From positions 1-64,000 of the forward strand of contig DAOUGI010000103.1 in the NCBI GenBank assembly GCA_034429215.1: a stretch of 64,000 bases of DNA. Direction: 5' to 3'. This document shows positions 16,963 to 25,600 of this stretch, one piece after another (positions within the stretch are counted from its first letter, which is position 1; every line of letters begins with the position of its first letter). Under the pieces are notes generated by a model, which did no database searches, was not told where the DNA came from, and was given only the letters and a program-made list of their open reading frames with translations. The translations under genes were made by a program, and so were the position numbers. This stretch comes from JAFGOG01 sp034429215 (GTDB lineage: Bacteria > Chloroflexota > Anaerolineae > JAAYZQ01).

Positions 16963-18087
16963 ATGTCCAGGGTTTTGGTGATCGACGACGAAGCGCCGCT
17001 GACGGCTCTGATCGGGCGCTTTCTCGGAAATGCCGGCTTTAAGGTTGAGGCGGCGACTTCAGGAGCGGATGGGCTGCACAAAGCAGTCACTATGCACCCT
17101 GATCTCATCGTGCTGGACATCATGATGCCGGACATCGACGGCTACGAGGTGTGCCGGCGATTGCGCGCCGACCCGCGCACGGCGCGGACTGCGATTATGG
17201 TCCTTACGGCGCGGACGCAGCCGATCGACAAGCAAATGGCGCTGCGCGCCGGAGCCGACATGCACCTGGTCAAACCGTTCGGCGGCAAGGCTTTGGTGGA
17301 GGCGGCCCAGGAGCTGCTGGCAGCCAGGGCTTCCGGTGCACGGCCTTGGGGTTATCAGGTCGCCGTGCTGCGCCTGAGAAAAGGCGTGGGCGCCACGATG
17401 CTGGCGGCCAACCTGGCCCTGGCGCTGGCCGAGGAAAAGGCCCGGCAAACCGCGGCCGTCGACCTGGCGTTGAGCGGCGGCCAGATCGGCGCCGTGCTGG
17501 GGGTTCCAGCCGAGCGATCGTGGGTTGAGGCGTGGCCGGGGGACGAAGGGATAGACAGGCTGGCGCCACACCTGCTCCGGCACAGCAGTGGGCTGTTCAC
17601 ACTGCCGGCGCCCGCCTTGCCGCCAGACACGGCGCTGCCAGAAACGTGGAGAGTAGCCCGGCTGCTACAGATAGTTCGAGGCTGGTTTGATTACGTGGTC
17701 ATAGATACGCCGGCTGCGCTGGGCAACCTGGCGCCCGTTCTGCTCGAGTCGCCGCTGGTCCTGCTGCTGCTGAGCCCGGACGAGTCGCCGCGAGTGGTCC
17801 AAGCCACCCTGGCCGCCATTGAAAAGAGCGGGGCCGAGTCTCTGCGGGTTTGGCCGGTCTTGAATGGAGCGCCTGCCGAGCAGGAGACATCCCGTTTGAC
17901 AGGGAATCAGGTCAAAGAGCAGATGGAGCAGGCCCTGGGGCTGCCGGTGGCAGCCGTGCTTCCCTGGTCGCCGGGCCAGCAGCCGGCAATGATCGGCCAG
18001 CCCGGATCGCCGCTGGCGGCGGCCATCCGGGCCCTGGCGCAACAGGTAGCCGAGTTGGCTGCCAAATCTGCAAAAGATCGAGGCTAA
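16963..18087 (+). CDS. Receiver domain fused to degenerate ParA/MinD (TadZ/CpaE-like) domain
   Basis: A 374-aa protein. Residues 1-120 are a complete receiver domain: acidic pair in VIDDE, phospho-acceptor Asp52 in VLDIMMPD, Thr82 in VLTAR and Lys104 in LVKPF. Residues 130-374 have the deviant-Walker ParA/MinD fold, but the P-loop reads RLRKGVGATMLAANLA, with alanine (144) where the catalytic lysine before Thr should be; a later strand YVVIDTPAALG is normal. This architecture matches TadZ/CpaE proteins, atypical ATPases that mark cell sites. It sits between microcompartment genes, suggesting a role in positioning or regulating the compartment (inference). Confidence 0.85.
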   Translation: MSRVLVIDDEAPLTALIGRFLGNAGFKVEAATSGADGLHKAVTMHPDLIVLDIMMPDIDGYEVCRRLRADPRTARTAIMVLTARTQPIDKQMALRAGADMHLVKPFGGKALVEAAQELLAARASGARPWGYQVAVLRLRKGVGATMLAANLALALAEEKARQTAAVDLALSGGQIGAVLGVPAERSWVEAWPGDEGIDRLAPHLLRHSSGLFTLPAPALPPDTALPETWRVARLLQIVRGWFDYVVIDTPAALGNLAPVLLESPLVLLLLSPDESPRVVQATLAAIEKSGAESLRVWPVLNGAPAEQETSRLTGNQVKEQMEQALGLPVAAVLPWSPGQQPAMIGQPGSPLAAAIRALAQQVAELAAKSAKDRG

Positions 18088-18094
18088 AGACGAC

Positions 18095-18646
18095 ATGCTC
18101 GAGCCCGCGTTGGCCCTGATCGAAACAAACAGCATCGCCGCCGGCATCCTGGCCGGCGACGCGATGGTCAAAAAGGCTGTCGTGCAACTGCTGGAGGCCC
18201 GTTCCGTGTGTCCGGGCAAGTTTATTGTGGTCATAGCCGGAGAGGTGGAGCCGGTGCGTGAGTCGTGGCAGGTCGGGATAGCCACCGCGGCCGACGCCCT
18301 GGTGGACCAGTTGCTCTTGCCGAACGTCCACCGGTCGGTATTTCCGGCGCTGATGAGCGCAACACCGCCGCGGCGCGACGAGGCGCTGGGCATCATCGAG
18401 ACGGTGACGGCGGCCATATGCATCGTCGCTGCCGACGCGGCAGCCAAAGCGGCCGACATCCAACTGCTGGAGATCCGCCTGGCCAACGGCCTGGGCGGCA
18501 AAAGCTATGTGCTGCTGGAAGGTACAGTGGCCGACGTCGAAGCTGCGGTGGCAGCCGGCGTGGCCCTGGTGAAACAGGAAGGGCTGCTGATCCGCCAGGT
18601 GATCATTCCGCAGCTCCACGAACAAATGCGGGCCAAGATTTTATAA
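18095..18646 (+). CDS. pduT: Tandem BMC-domain shell protein (BMC-T, PduT-like)
   Basis: A 183-aa trimer-forming shell protein with two BMC domains (ALIETNSIAAGILAGDAMVKKA and GIIETVTAAICIVAADAAAKAA), the length of PduT. The pore motif VCPGKFIVV includes Cys39, matching the PduT cysteine that holds a [4Fe-4S] cluster at the trimer axis, so the pore probably conducts electrons between the lumen and the PduS-like partner encoded upstream. It starts 7 bases after the receiver/ParA-like gene and ends 1 base before the first vertex gene. Confidence 0.93.
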   Translation: MLEPALALIETNSIAAGILAGDAMVKKAVVQLLEARSVCPGKFIVVIAGEVEPVRESWQVGIATAADALVDQLLLPNVHRSVFPALMSATPPRRDEALGIIETVTAAICIVAADAAAKAADIQLLEIRLANGLGGKSYVLLEGTVADVEAAVAAGVALVKQEGLLIRQVIIPQLHEQMRAKIL

Positions 18647-18647
18647 G

Positions 18648-18917
18648 ATGCAATTCGCACGGGTGATCGGCACGCTGGTGGCCACCCAAAAGGCCACAGG
18701 ACTGGAAGGCGTCAAGTTCCTGGTCGTCCAACCGCTGGACAAACACCGGCAGCCGGTTGGCGAGCCGGTGATCGCCGCCGACGGCACAGCCCAGGCCGGC
18801 CCAGGGGAGCTGGTGTTTATCATCGCCAGCCGCGAGGCGGCGCTTGCCTTGCCCGAGCCGTTTGTGCCGGTGGATCATGCCATCGTCGGCATCGTAGACG
18901 AAGCGGACGTGCGCTGA
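18648..18917 (+). CDS. BMC vertex protein 1 (EutN/CcmL family, BMC-P)
   Basis: An 89-aa pentamer-forming vertex protein. It shows the family pattern: RVIGTLVATQKATGLEGVKFLVVQPLD at the start, the mid-protein AADGTAQAGPGELVFII turn, and the C-terminal VDHAIVGIVDEADV. Such pentamers cap the corners of microcompartment shells. Its stop overlaps the start of the second vertex gene by one base (TGATG). Confidence 0.93.
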   Translation: MQFARVIGTLVATQKATGLEGVKFLVVQPLDKHRQPVGEPVIAADGTAQAGPGELVFIIASREAALALPEPFVPVDHAIVGIVDEADVR

Positions 18918-19234
18918 TGTACGTAGGACGTGTGAGCGGCACCGTGGTAGCGACGATCAAGAACGAGCTGTTCCAGGGCCGCAAGCTGCTGGTGGTAGAC
19001 AGGCTGGACCTGGCCGGGCTGGCCGCCCTGTCAGCCGGGAAACCGGCCAAGGGCCGGCCGGGAGCCAAGTACGACATCGCCGTAGACATGGTCCAGGCCG
19101 GCGAGGGCGATATTGTGCTGGTGCTGGACGAGGGCAACTCGGCGAGACAGATAGTGGATCGGGAGCCAAATGGGGCGATCCGGGCCGTGATCGTCGGGAT
19201 CGTGGACGAGATCGCGTATTACGATGTCAGGTGA
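18917..19234 (+). CDS. BMC vertex protein 2 (EutN/CcmL family, BMC-P)
   Basis: A 105-aa second vertex protein, VSGTVVATIKNELFQGRKLLVVDRLD at the start, AGEGDIVLVLDEGNSAR in the middle and AVIVGIVDEIAYYDVR at the end. Compared with its neighbour it has an insertion (ALSAGKPAKGRPGAKYD) before the conserved turn. Its end overlaps the aldolase start by 11 bases, so the genes are tightly coupled. Confidence 0.92.
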   Translation: MYVGRVSGTVVATIKNELFQGRKLLVVDRLDLAGLAALSAGKPAKGRPGAKYDIAVDMVQAGEGDIVLVLDEGNSARQIVDREPNGAIRAVIVGIVDEIAYYDVR

Positions 19235-19940
19235 CAGGCACGTCGTAGAGTATGAGCTACGACAGGAGATGGTCCGCATTGGGCGGCTGATGTGGGAGCG
19301 GAGCTATGTGGTAGCCGAGGAGGGCAACCTTTCCGCCCGGCTCGGCCCCGACCGGCTGCTGGCCACACCAAGCGGCCTGAGCAAGGGGTTTCTATCGGTC
19401 GACGACCTGGTGGTGATCCGGCCCGACGGCGAGCCGGCGCCATCCTATCGAGGCCGGGGCCGGAAGCCGTCGTCCGAGATCCTGATGCACCTGGAGGTTT
19501 ACCGCCGGCGGCCCGATGTGAGCGCCGTCGTGCATGCTCATCCGCCGACGGCAACCGCCTTTAGCATTGCCGGAGTGACGCTGGCTCGCTGCATACTGCC
19601 TGAAGTGGTGGTCACCCTGGGGGGCATTCCCACCGCCGAATATGCGACGCCGGGCACGGTAGAAGTGCCGGAGAGCATCAGCCAGGCTATCCAGGACTAT
19701 GATGCCGTAATCTTGGCCCACCACGGCACATTGACGGTAGGGCGGACCTTGTGGGACGCCTACCAGCGGTTGGAAAAAGTGGAACACGCGGCGCAGATCA
19801 CCCTGATCGCCCGGCAGTTGGGCCAGGTGAGAACGCTATCGCCCGAAGCGATCGACAAGCTCATGGCCCAGCGCCGCGAGTGGCTGCGCCGCCAGGGCCG
19901 TGACGCCTGCCAGGGCTGCAACATCTGCCCTGCGGATTGA
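19224..19940 (+). CDS. Class II (zinc) aldolase, L-fuculose-phosphate aldolase-like
   Basis: A 238-aa class II aldolase/adducin family enzyme. Zinc ligands are in HAHPPT (His104, His106) and LAHHGT (His166), with the catalytic acid Glu85 in KPSSEILMH. The closest known activity is cleavage of L-fuculose-1-P or L-rhamnulose-1-P to dihydroxyacetone phosphate and lactaldehyde, and this family is the signature enzyme of fucose/rhamnose microcompartments in Planctomycetes. The C-terminal extension RDACQGCNICPAD has three cysteines in CxxCxxC spacing, unusual for the family. Lactaldehyde is a toxic aldehyde of the kind BMCs sequester; no aldehyde dehydrogenase is encoded here. Confidence 0.88.
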   Translation: MSGDRHVVEYELRQEMVRIGRLMWERSYVVAEEGNLSARLGPDRLLATPSGLSKGFLSVDDLVVIRPDGEPAPSYRGRGRKPSSEILMHLEVYRRRPDVSAVVHAHPPTATAFSIAGVTLARCILPEVVVTLGGIPTAEYATPGTVEVPESISQAIQDYDAVILAHHGTLTVGRTLWDAYQRLEKVEHAAQITLIARQLGQVRTLSPEAIDKLMAQRREWLRRQGRDACQGCNICPAD

Positions 19941-19963
19941 GATAAAGGAAGGGTTAATCGTCG

Positions 19964-21034
19964 ATGAAAGGTTTAATCCTGAGCGGCGGGAAGGGAACCC
20001 GTCTGTATCCGATTACCTACACACGGGCCAAGCAGTTGGTGCCGGTGGCCAACAAGCCGATCCTTTTCCGGGTGATCGAGGCGATCCGCGACGCGGGGAT
20101 CACCGAAATTGGCATCGTGGTAGGCGACACGGCCAAAGAGATCAAGGAGACGGTAGGACCGGGGAAACGGTGGGGCGTCAAGATCACCTATATTCCGCAG
20201 AAGGAGCCGTTGGGCCTGGCCCACGCGGTCAAGATCAGCCGGGATTACCTGGGCGACGAGCGGTTCGTCATGTTCCTCGGCGATAACGTCATCCAGGGCG
20301 GCATCTCGGGGCTGATCAGGCAGTTCGAGACCAGCCAGTACAACTGCCAGATCGTGCTGACGGCGGTGGATAACCCGTCGTCATACGGCGTGGCCGAGCT
20401 GGACCCCGAGACACGCCGCATCATCCGGCTGGTGGAAAAGCCGCGCAACCCACCCAGCAACCTGGCGTTGGTCGGGATCTATATGTTCGACGAGCATGTC
20501 TGGGAAGCCGTGTCAGCTATCAAGCCTTCATGGCGAGGTGAGCTAGAGATCACCGATGCCATCCAATACCTGGTGGACAAGGGGTATGTCGTCCATCCCT
20601 ACATTCACGAGGGCTGGTGGATCGACACCGGCGAGCCGGGTGAAATGTTGGAAGCAAACGATATGGTGCTCGACGAGGTGACTCCGGTTATCGAGGGTTA
20701 TGTGGACCGCGAGTCGCAGCTTCAGGGCAAGGTCACCATTGAGAAAGGAGCCGAGGTCATTAACAGCCGCATCCGGGGGCCGGCCATCGTCGGCGAGGAT
20801 ACGCGCATCGTCAATTCGTACGTCGGACCTTTTACGTCGATCTACCACCATGTGTTGATCGAGAACAGCGAGATCGAGCACAGCATAGTCCTGGAAAACA
20901 GCAAGATTTTGGATATCCCATACCGGATCGAGGACAGCTTGATCGGACGAGACTCGGAGATCGCCCGCTCGCCAATCAAGCCCAAGGCGATCAAGGTGAC
21001 GCTGGGCGATCACAGCAAGGTAGGAATCTTGTAG
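19964..21034 (+). CDS. rmlA: Glucose-1-phosphate thymidylyltransferase, long form
   Basis: A 356-aa sugar-nucleotide transferase making dTDP-glucose, the first step to dTDP-rhamnose and other deoxysugars. It opens with MKGLILSGGKGTRLYPITYTRAKQL, the nucleotidyltransferase signature. It carries a C-terminal left-handed beta-helix (VINSRIRGPAIVGEDTRIVNSYVGPF), the long form found in archaea and many deep bacterial lineages. It follows the aldolase by 23 bases with AAGGAAGGG upstream. The link of a deoxysugar-making enzyme to a BMC aldolase may be only positional. Confidence 0.92.
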   Translation: MKGLILSGGKGTRLYPITYTRAKQLVPVANKPILFRVIEAIRDAGITEIGIVVGDTAKEIKETVGPGKRWGVKITYIPQKEPLGLAHAVKISRDYLGDERFVMFLGDNVIQGGISGLIRQFETSQYNCQIVLTAVDNPSSYGVAELDPETRRIIRLVEKPRNPPSNLALVGIYMFDEHVWEAVSAIKPSWRGELEITDAIQYLVDKGYVVHPYIHEGWWIDTGEPGEMLEANDMVLDEVTPVIEGYVDRESQLQGKVTIEKGAEVINSRIRGPAIVGEDTRIVNSYVGPFTSIYHHVLIENSEIEHSIVLENSKILDIPYRIEDSLIGRDSEIARSPIKPKAIKVTLGDHSKVGIL

Positions 21035-21050
21035 GAAAGGGGGTGGCAGC

Positions 21051-21143
21051 ATGGGTAGCCTGAAGAAATGGCGCAAGAAGAAAATCGCCAAGCACAAACA
21101 TCGCAAGATGCTAAAGCTGACCCGTTTTCAGCGGCGGAAATAA
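21051..21143 (+). CDS. bS22/mS38-like mini ribosomal protein (AURKAIP1/COX24 domain)
   Basis: A 30-aa, extremely basic protein beginning MGSLKKWRKKK and ending LTRFQRRK. It matches the AURKAIP1/COX24 motif, in which the KKxKH(R/K)K core is followed by LxxTRxQRR. In actinobacteria the homologue (bS22) sits on the small subunit near the decoding centre; the mitochondrial relative is mS38. An AGGAAAGGGGG ribosome site lies 7 bases upstream. It is easily missed because of its length. It is 16 bases after rmlA, at the end of the operon. Confidence 0.85.
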   Translation: MGSLKKWRKKKIAKHKHRKMLKLTRFQRRK

Positions 21144-21166
21144 CTGGTCGGCGTTTCGACCGTTGA

Positions 21167-21200
21167 GATGCCAGGCGGCGGCCTTTCGCTGCCTGGCATC
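21167..21200 (+). terminator. Hairpin at the end of the BMC operon
   Basis: A 10-bp inverted repeat GATGCCAGGC/GCCTGGCATC. No T-run follows, so it is either a weak terminator or an operator. Nearly the same stem recurs at 59924-59958. Confidence 0.5.
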
Positions 21201-21228
21201 CGTTGCCGACTGACTTGAGGTGGAGTGA

Positions 21229-22614
21229 ATGAAAACCACGTTGGTCTATCCCGGCATTGCCGGGTATGGATTCGGCAGCCTGGGCAAAGGCATGGAAGCC
21301 GGTTGGGTGAGCCACGGACTGGCTCACATCTCCAGCGCGGCCAAGGCCCAAGGCTTTGCCATAGACTTGATAGACCTGCGGGCATTGTCCGGCTGGGGCC
21401 AGTTCAAGGAAGAGCTGCTTAGCCGGCAGCCGGACGTTGTCGGGCTGACGATGATGAGCGTGGACTATGGCCCGGCCACCGAGGCGGCGCGCGTTGTCAA
21501 AGAAGTGATGCCCAATGCCGTCACGGTAGTCGGCGGCCCGCACCCAACGATCACGGTCGAGGAAGTGACTCAAGTCCTCGAGTTCGATTATGTGGTCATT
21601 CGGGAGGGGGAGATCACCTTTCCATGGCTTCTGGCCGAATTGAGCGCGGGGCGTCGCCCAGAAAACCGTGTATTGGAAGGGGAAATGCCCAATCTGGATG
21701 CGCTGCCCTTCCCCGATCGGGATCTGTTCCTGAACGAATGGCGCAAATATGGGTACACGCTCGAGTCGCCGGAGGTTCCGTTCGTGCCCGACCTACCCCC
21801 ACCCTTCCTGACGATCATCGCCGGGCGGGGGTGCCGGTACAACTGCAACTTTTGCCAGCCGGCGGAACGGCTGCTCTTTGGCCGTAAGGTGCGCAAGCGG
21901 AGCCCGGCCAATATCGTAGCCGAGCTGGAGATGCTGCGCGAGCGATATCACTTTGCCAGTTTCATGTTCCACGACGACTGCCTGACCGAAGACCGGGACT
22001 GGGTCCTGGAGTTCTGCGACCTGTACGAAAGCAAGGGCTTTCGCCAGCCTTTCTTCTGCCAGAGCCGGGCCGACATCATCGTCCGCCACGAGGAGATGGT
22101 GCAGCGCATGGCCCAGGTGGGCTTGAAGGGATACTTTATCGGCTTTGAGAGCGGCAACGATCGTGTGCTCAAGTTCTTGCGCAAAGGCACAACCCGAGCC
22201 AAGAACCTGGCGGCGGCTGACGTCTGCAAGAAATATGGCATCAAAATCTGGGCCAATTACATGCTCGGCCTGCCGACCGAGACCAAAGAAGAGGTCATGG
22301 ATACGGTGTCGATGCTCAAAGAGATCGACCCCGACTGGTACAGCCCGGCGTTCTACACGCCTCACCCCGGCAGTGACCTGTACGATTACTGCATCGAGCA
22401 CGACCTGAGCCTGATTACCAGCCACGATCAGTACCGGCGCAACCCGTGGGAGACCAAGGTGAAAGGCCAGGATTTCGAGTTTCTGCAGTGGGCGCTAAAG
22501 GAGAGCCAGCGCCGCAAGCCGATCAACGCCGTGCGGCGCCAGGCCAGGTATCTATGGGGCCGCTACGCCCGGCCAGACAAGATAATGCGGCGGCTGAAGC
22601 GGTTAGTAAGCTAA
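21229..22614 (+). CDS. B12-binding radical SAM protein
   Basis: A 461-aa protein with an N-terminal cobalamin-binding Rossmann region (residues 1-150; VVGLTMMSVDYGPATEAARVVKE, VVGGPHPTITVEEV) and a radical SAM domain (GCRYNCNFCQ, Cys202, 206, 209). The helical C-terminal part ends with a basic tail. The family (BchE, HpnP, P-methylase and similar) does methylations or ring chemistry. Substrate unknown. The order of conserved blocks (IREGE, LPFPDRDLF, GFESGNDRVLKFLRKG) is that of class B methylase-like enzymes. It lies after a hairpin and may be a separate unit. A strong terminator follows. Confidence 0.85.
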   Translation: MKTTLVYPGIAGYGFGSLGKGMEAGWVSHGLAHISSAAKAQGFAIDLIDLRALSGWGQFKEELLSRQPDVVGLTMMSVDYGPATEAARVVKEVMPNAVTVVGGPHPTITVEEVTQVLEFDYVVIREGEITFPWLLAELSAGRRPENRVLEGEMPNLDALPFPDRDLFLNEWRKYGYTLESPEVPFVPDLPPPFLTIIAGRGCRYNCNFCQPAERLLFGRKVRKRSPANIVAELEMLRERYHFASFMFHDDCLTEDRDWVLEFCDLYESKGFRQPFFCQSRADIIVRHEEMVQRMAQVGLKGYFIGFESGNDRVLKFLRKGTTRAKNLAAADVCKKYGIKIWANYMLGLPTETKEEVMDTVSMLKEIDPDWYSPAFYTPHPGSDLYDYCIEHDLSLITSHDQYRRNPWETKVKGQDFEFLQWALKESQRRKPINAVRRQARYLWGRYARPDKIMRRLKRLVS

Positions 22615-22617
22615 AGT

Positions 22618-22650
22618 GAGAGGGAAGGGGAGAACCCCTTCCCTCTCTTT
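22618..22650. terminator. Bidirectional terminator between convergent genes
   Basis: A 13-bp stem GAGAGGGAAGGGG/CCCCTTCCCTCTC with loop AGAA between the radical SAM gene and the nucleotidase. Confidence 0.8.
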
Positions 22651-22665
22651 AGTGATTAGGTAGTG

Positions 22666-25600
22666 CTAGTAGCCCTTGGTGACGACGGGCAGGTAGTAGA
22701 AGTGCTCACCCAAGAACGTGACACGGCCCTCGATGGCAGGTGAGATACACCCTGTCTGAGCCGCCAGATAGTTGATCACCGCATCGCGGACGTAGAACTG
22801 GGTGTCGGCCACGATCTGGTCGAGCGGCCACAGCGTCACGCCGTCGTCTCTGTAGTTGCACGAGCCGGCGGCCAGGTAGTTGACCGTCGAGACGGTGTAG
22901 TAAGTGCCGGCATCGCTGAAGTCCACCGGCACCCCGTCGATCATCAGGGCAGCCACGTTGTGACCGTTGGGCGGCATGGGATAGCCGTCGTAGTAGATGA
23001 TCTGGTTCCCGGCTTCGGTATCCAGGAAGCAGGTGGTGTAGTAGGAATACCCGCCGTAGCTCGGAGCAGCGTACTTGTAGTACCAGTAGTTGCGGAAGGA
23101 GCGCTCGAGGACAGACTTGAGCTGCGGACCGTTCATATCCATTGCCACCAACGAGTTCTCATAGGGCATCAGAGTGAACATGTTGGCCACCGTCAGGGTG
23201 TAGGGTTCGGTTGGGGTAGCCGGGTCAGCGACCTTTCTGTTGGACATGGCGCCCGACAGATGAAAGTCCACTTGAATGCCGTTATCCGCCAGCTCCCACA
23301 CTGAGGCATCGGCCTGCAGGTTAGCCCCGTTGGTCTCCTGAGTGTAGGCCTGCAGCGCGTCGATCGGGGCTGTGGTGCAGCCCAGCACCCGGCTGTTGTA
23401 GGCCGCCAGCATATCGGCGTAGGGTTGGACGATAGCCTTGATGGCGGTGTCTTCGGGCGTAGAGGAAGTAACGGCGATGTAACGCCCGGCGCGGGACACC
23501 AGCTCATAACCGCTCTGGTCCTTGCTGGGCACAAAGCCAAGGACGACCTGGCCCAGGTAGTTGTTGTAGCGATATGCCTGGGTGACCAGGACCGGGTCGC
23601 CATCCGGAGCGCCGATGACAGCCGGCAGGTACTTGTACGGGCCCGAATAGGTGGTTTGCTTGGACGGGTCGGTGTGGCTGTGCCCGCCGATGACGACGTC
23701 GATGTCGCTGACGTTGGCGGCCAGGTAGGTATCGACGTTGTTGTCGACCTCCAGGCTGCCGGCGATGGTGGTAAAGCCGATGTGGGTCAGGGCGATCACG
23801 GCGTCGCTGGCTGCAGCCAGGGCAGGCACCAGCTCGGCTGCCTTGTCGATCGGATTGGCAAAGGTCAGGCCGGGGATGTTGCTGGGCAGCTCGTATTGCG
23901 GTATGCGGTGGTTGTCGATACCCACAATGGCCAGGTCGATATCGCCGATCGGTCCGGGCACTGCTCGCTGGATGGAGGGCTCAACCGGGACGTCTGCCAG
24001 ACCGTAGGCGCCGTCGTCGGACACAACCGCACCCAGGATGGCAAAGTCGGCCTGCTCGAGCACGCTGGTAAAGACGGCGTTGCTAAAGTTGAACTCGTGG
24101 TTGCCCAGAGTCATGGCGTCAAAGCCCAGGGCGTTCATGGCAGCGATGGCCGGCTGGATGTGCATGGCAGGGTCGGGGATGGGCGTGCCATCGGCGGCAA
24201 AGCCGGTGGGCGCGGTCTTGAAGTAGTAGCTCATCGCGTCGCCCTGGATGGTGTCGCCAGAGTTGAGCAGCAGGGTGCGATCGGGGTTCTTGGCCATCTC
24301 CTGTTTGGCCAGGTAGGCCAGTTGTGTAAAGCCCACATAGGCACCCTTGAGCAGGTTGCCGTGCATGTCGTTGTTGTGCAGGAGGGTGACCGGCACAACG
24401 CTGCCCATGGCGTCGTTGCCGTCGCGGCCGATCCGCCCATCGAGGGCGCCGCTGTAAGGAGAGTCGTGGGTGTAATTGGCCGCCACCCAACGCTCGACGC
24501 CATCGAGCATATCACCCCAGTAGCTGATGTCGGTCACGTATTTAAAGGGTACATAGCCGTCCTGTCCGGCCGGGGCCAGGAACTCGTTGGTGGCGATGCG
24601 GTAGGTCCGATCCGGATCGATCGGCTCCCAACCGGCCTTGCCACGGTCATAGACCACGATGTTAAAGGCGCCCCACGCCCAAGGCTGCGCGCCGGCCATG
24701 GCATTGTTGTAGCGGTAAAAGTCGTAGCGGACACCGGATACCTGGAGAGCGCCCTTGAACAGGGTCGCGCTCTGGTTGAGCAGCTCGATGATCTGGGCGC
24801 CGGTCATGTTCCCTACGACGGTGGCATTGCCAAAGGGCAGGATGCTATACAACATACCGTGGGTGAGGGTCACAGGCAATGTAGTGGTGGGCGGGAAGGT
24901 AATGTCGGTGCGCAGGCCGCCGGCGTTGTTAAAGACCATGTCGACGTCGTTCAACGGCTCGGTGTCGTTGTTCAGGTCGTTGTAGATGGCGTCATTGACA
25001 AAAGCGCCCATCAACGAGTCGCCATCGTAGTAGCGGACGATCGGCACATTGGTAAAACCAACCACACGGTTGATCTGTTCCTGGTACCACGGGTCGCTGG
25101 CCCACAAGTCGACGCGAGCCTTGACAGTCGGGTCCTCCGGACCATTGTTGGCGACGGTGATCCGCTGCCAGGTAATGCCTACGGCGCCGGTCGCCTTGTC
25201 GATGACCAGGGTAGCCCGGCCGACCTTGCGCCCGGCATAGTGCGCCTGGGCGACGGTGGTGTCACCGACCACTGTCGCAGCAGCGAGGTCGGTGTGGCTG
25301 TGGCCGCCGATGATCAGGTTGACCGGCGTGCCGGCGGTGTTCAGCTTTTGAGCCAGGGTCTTGTCGCCGTAGACGGTAAAGCCGTAGCCATAGCCGCCAT
25401 CCTCAAAGCCGAGATGGCTGAGGACGACGATGGCATCAGAGGCGGCAGCAAGCTCGGCGTAATAGTGCCCGATCGCATCCGTCGGATCCTTGAAGCACAG
25501 CCCTGCGGTGGCCCAGTCTACGGTAATGTAGGGGGTCTCTTGCGAGGTGACGCCGATCAGGCCGATGATGGCCTGGTTGCCCGCCGCGCCCACCGTCATG

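Noticed and set aside
16963..18087. Ordinary two-component response regulator
   Set aside because: The output is a ParA/MinD-like fold and not a DNA-binding domain, and no cognate kinase is adjacent; the sensor kinase at 34.6 kb is of the NarL-partner type.
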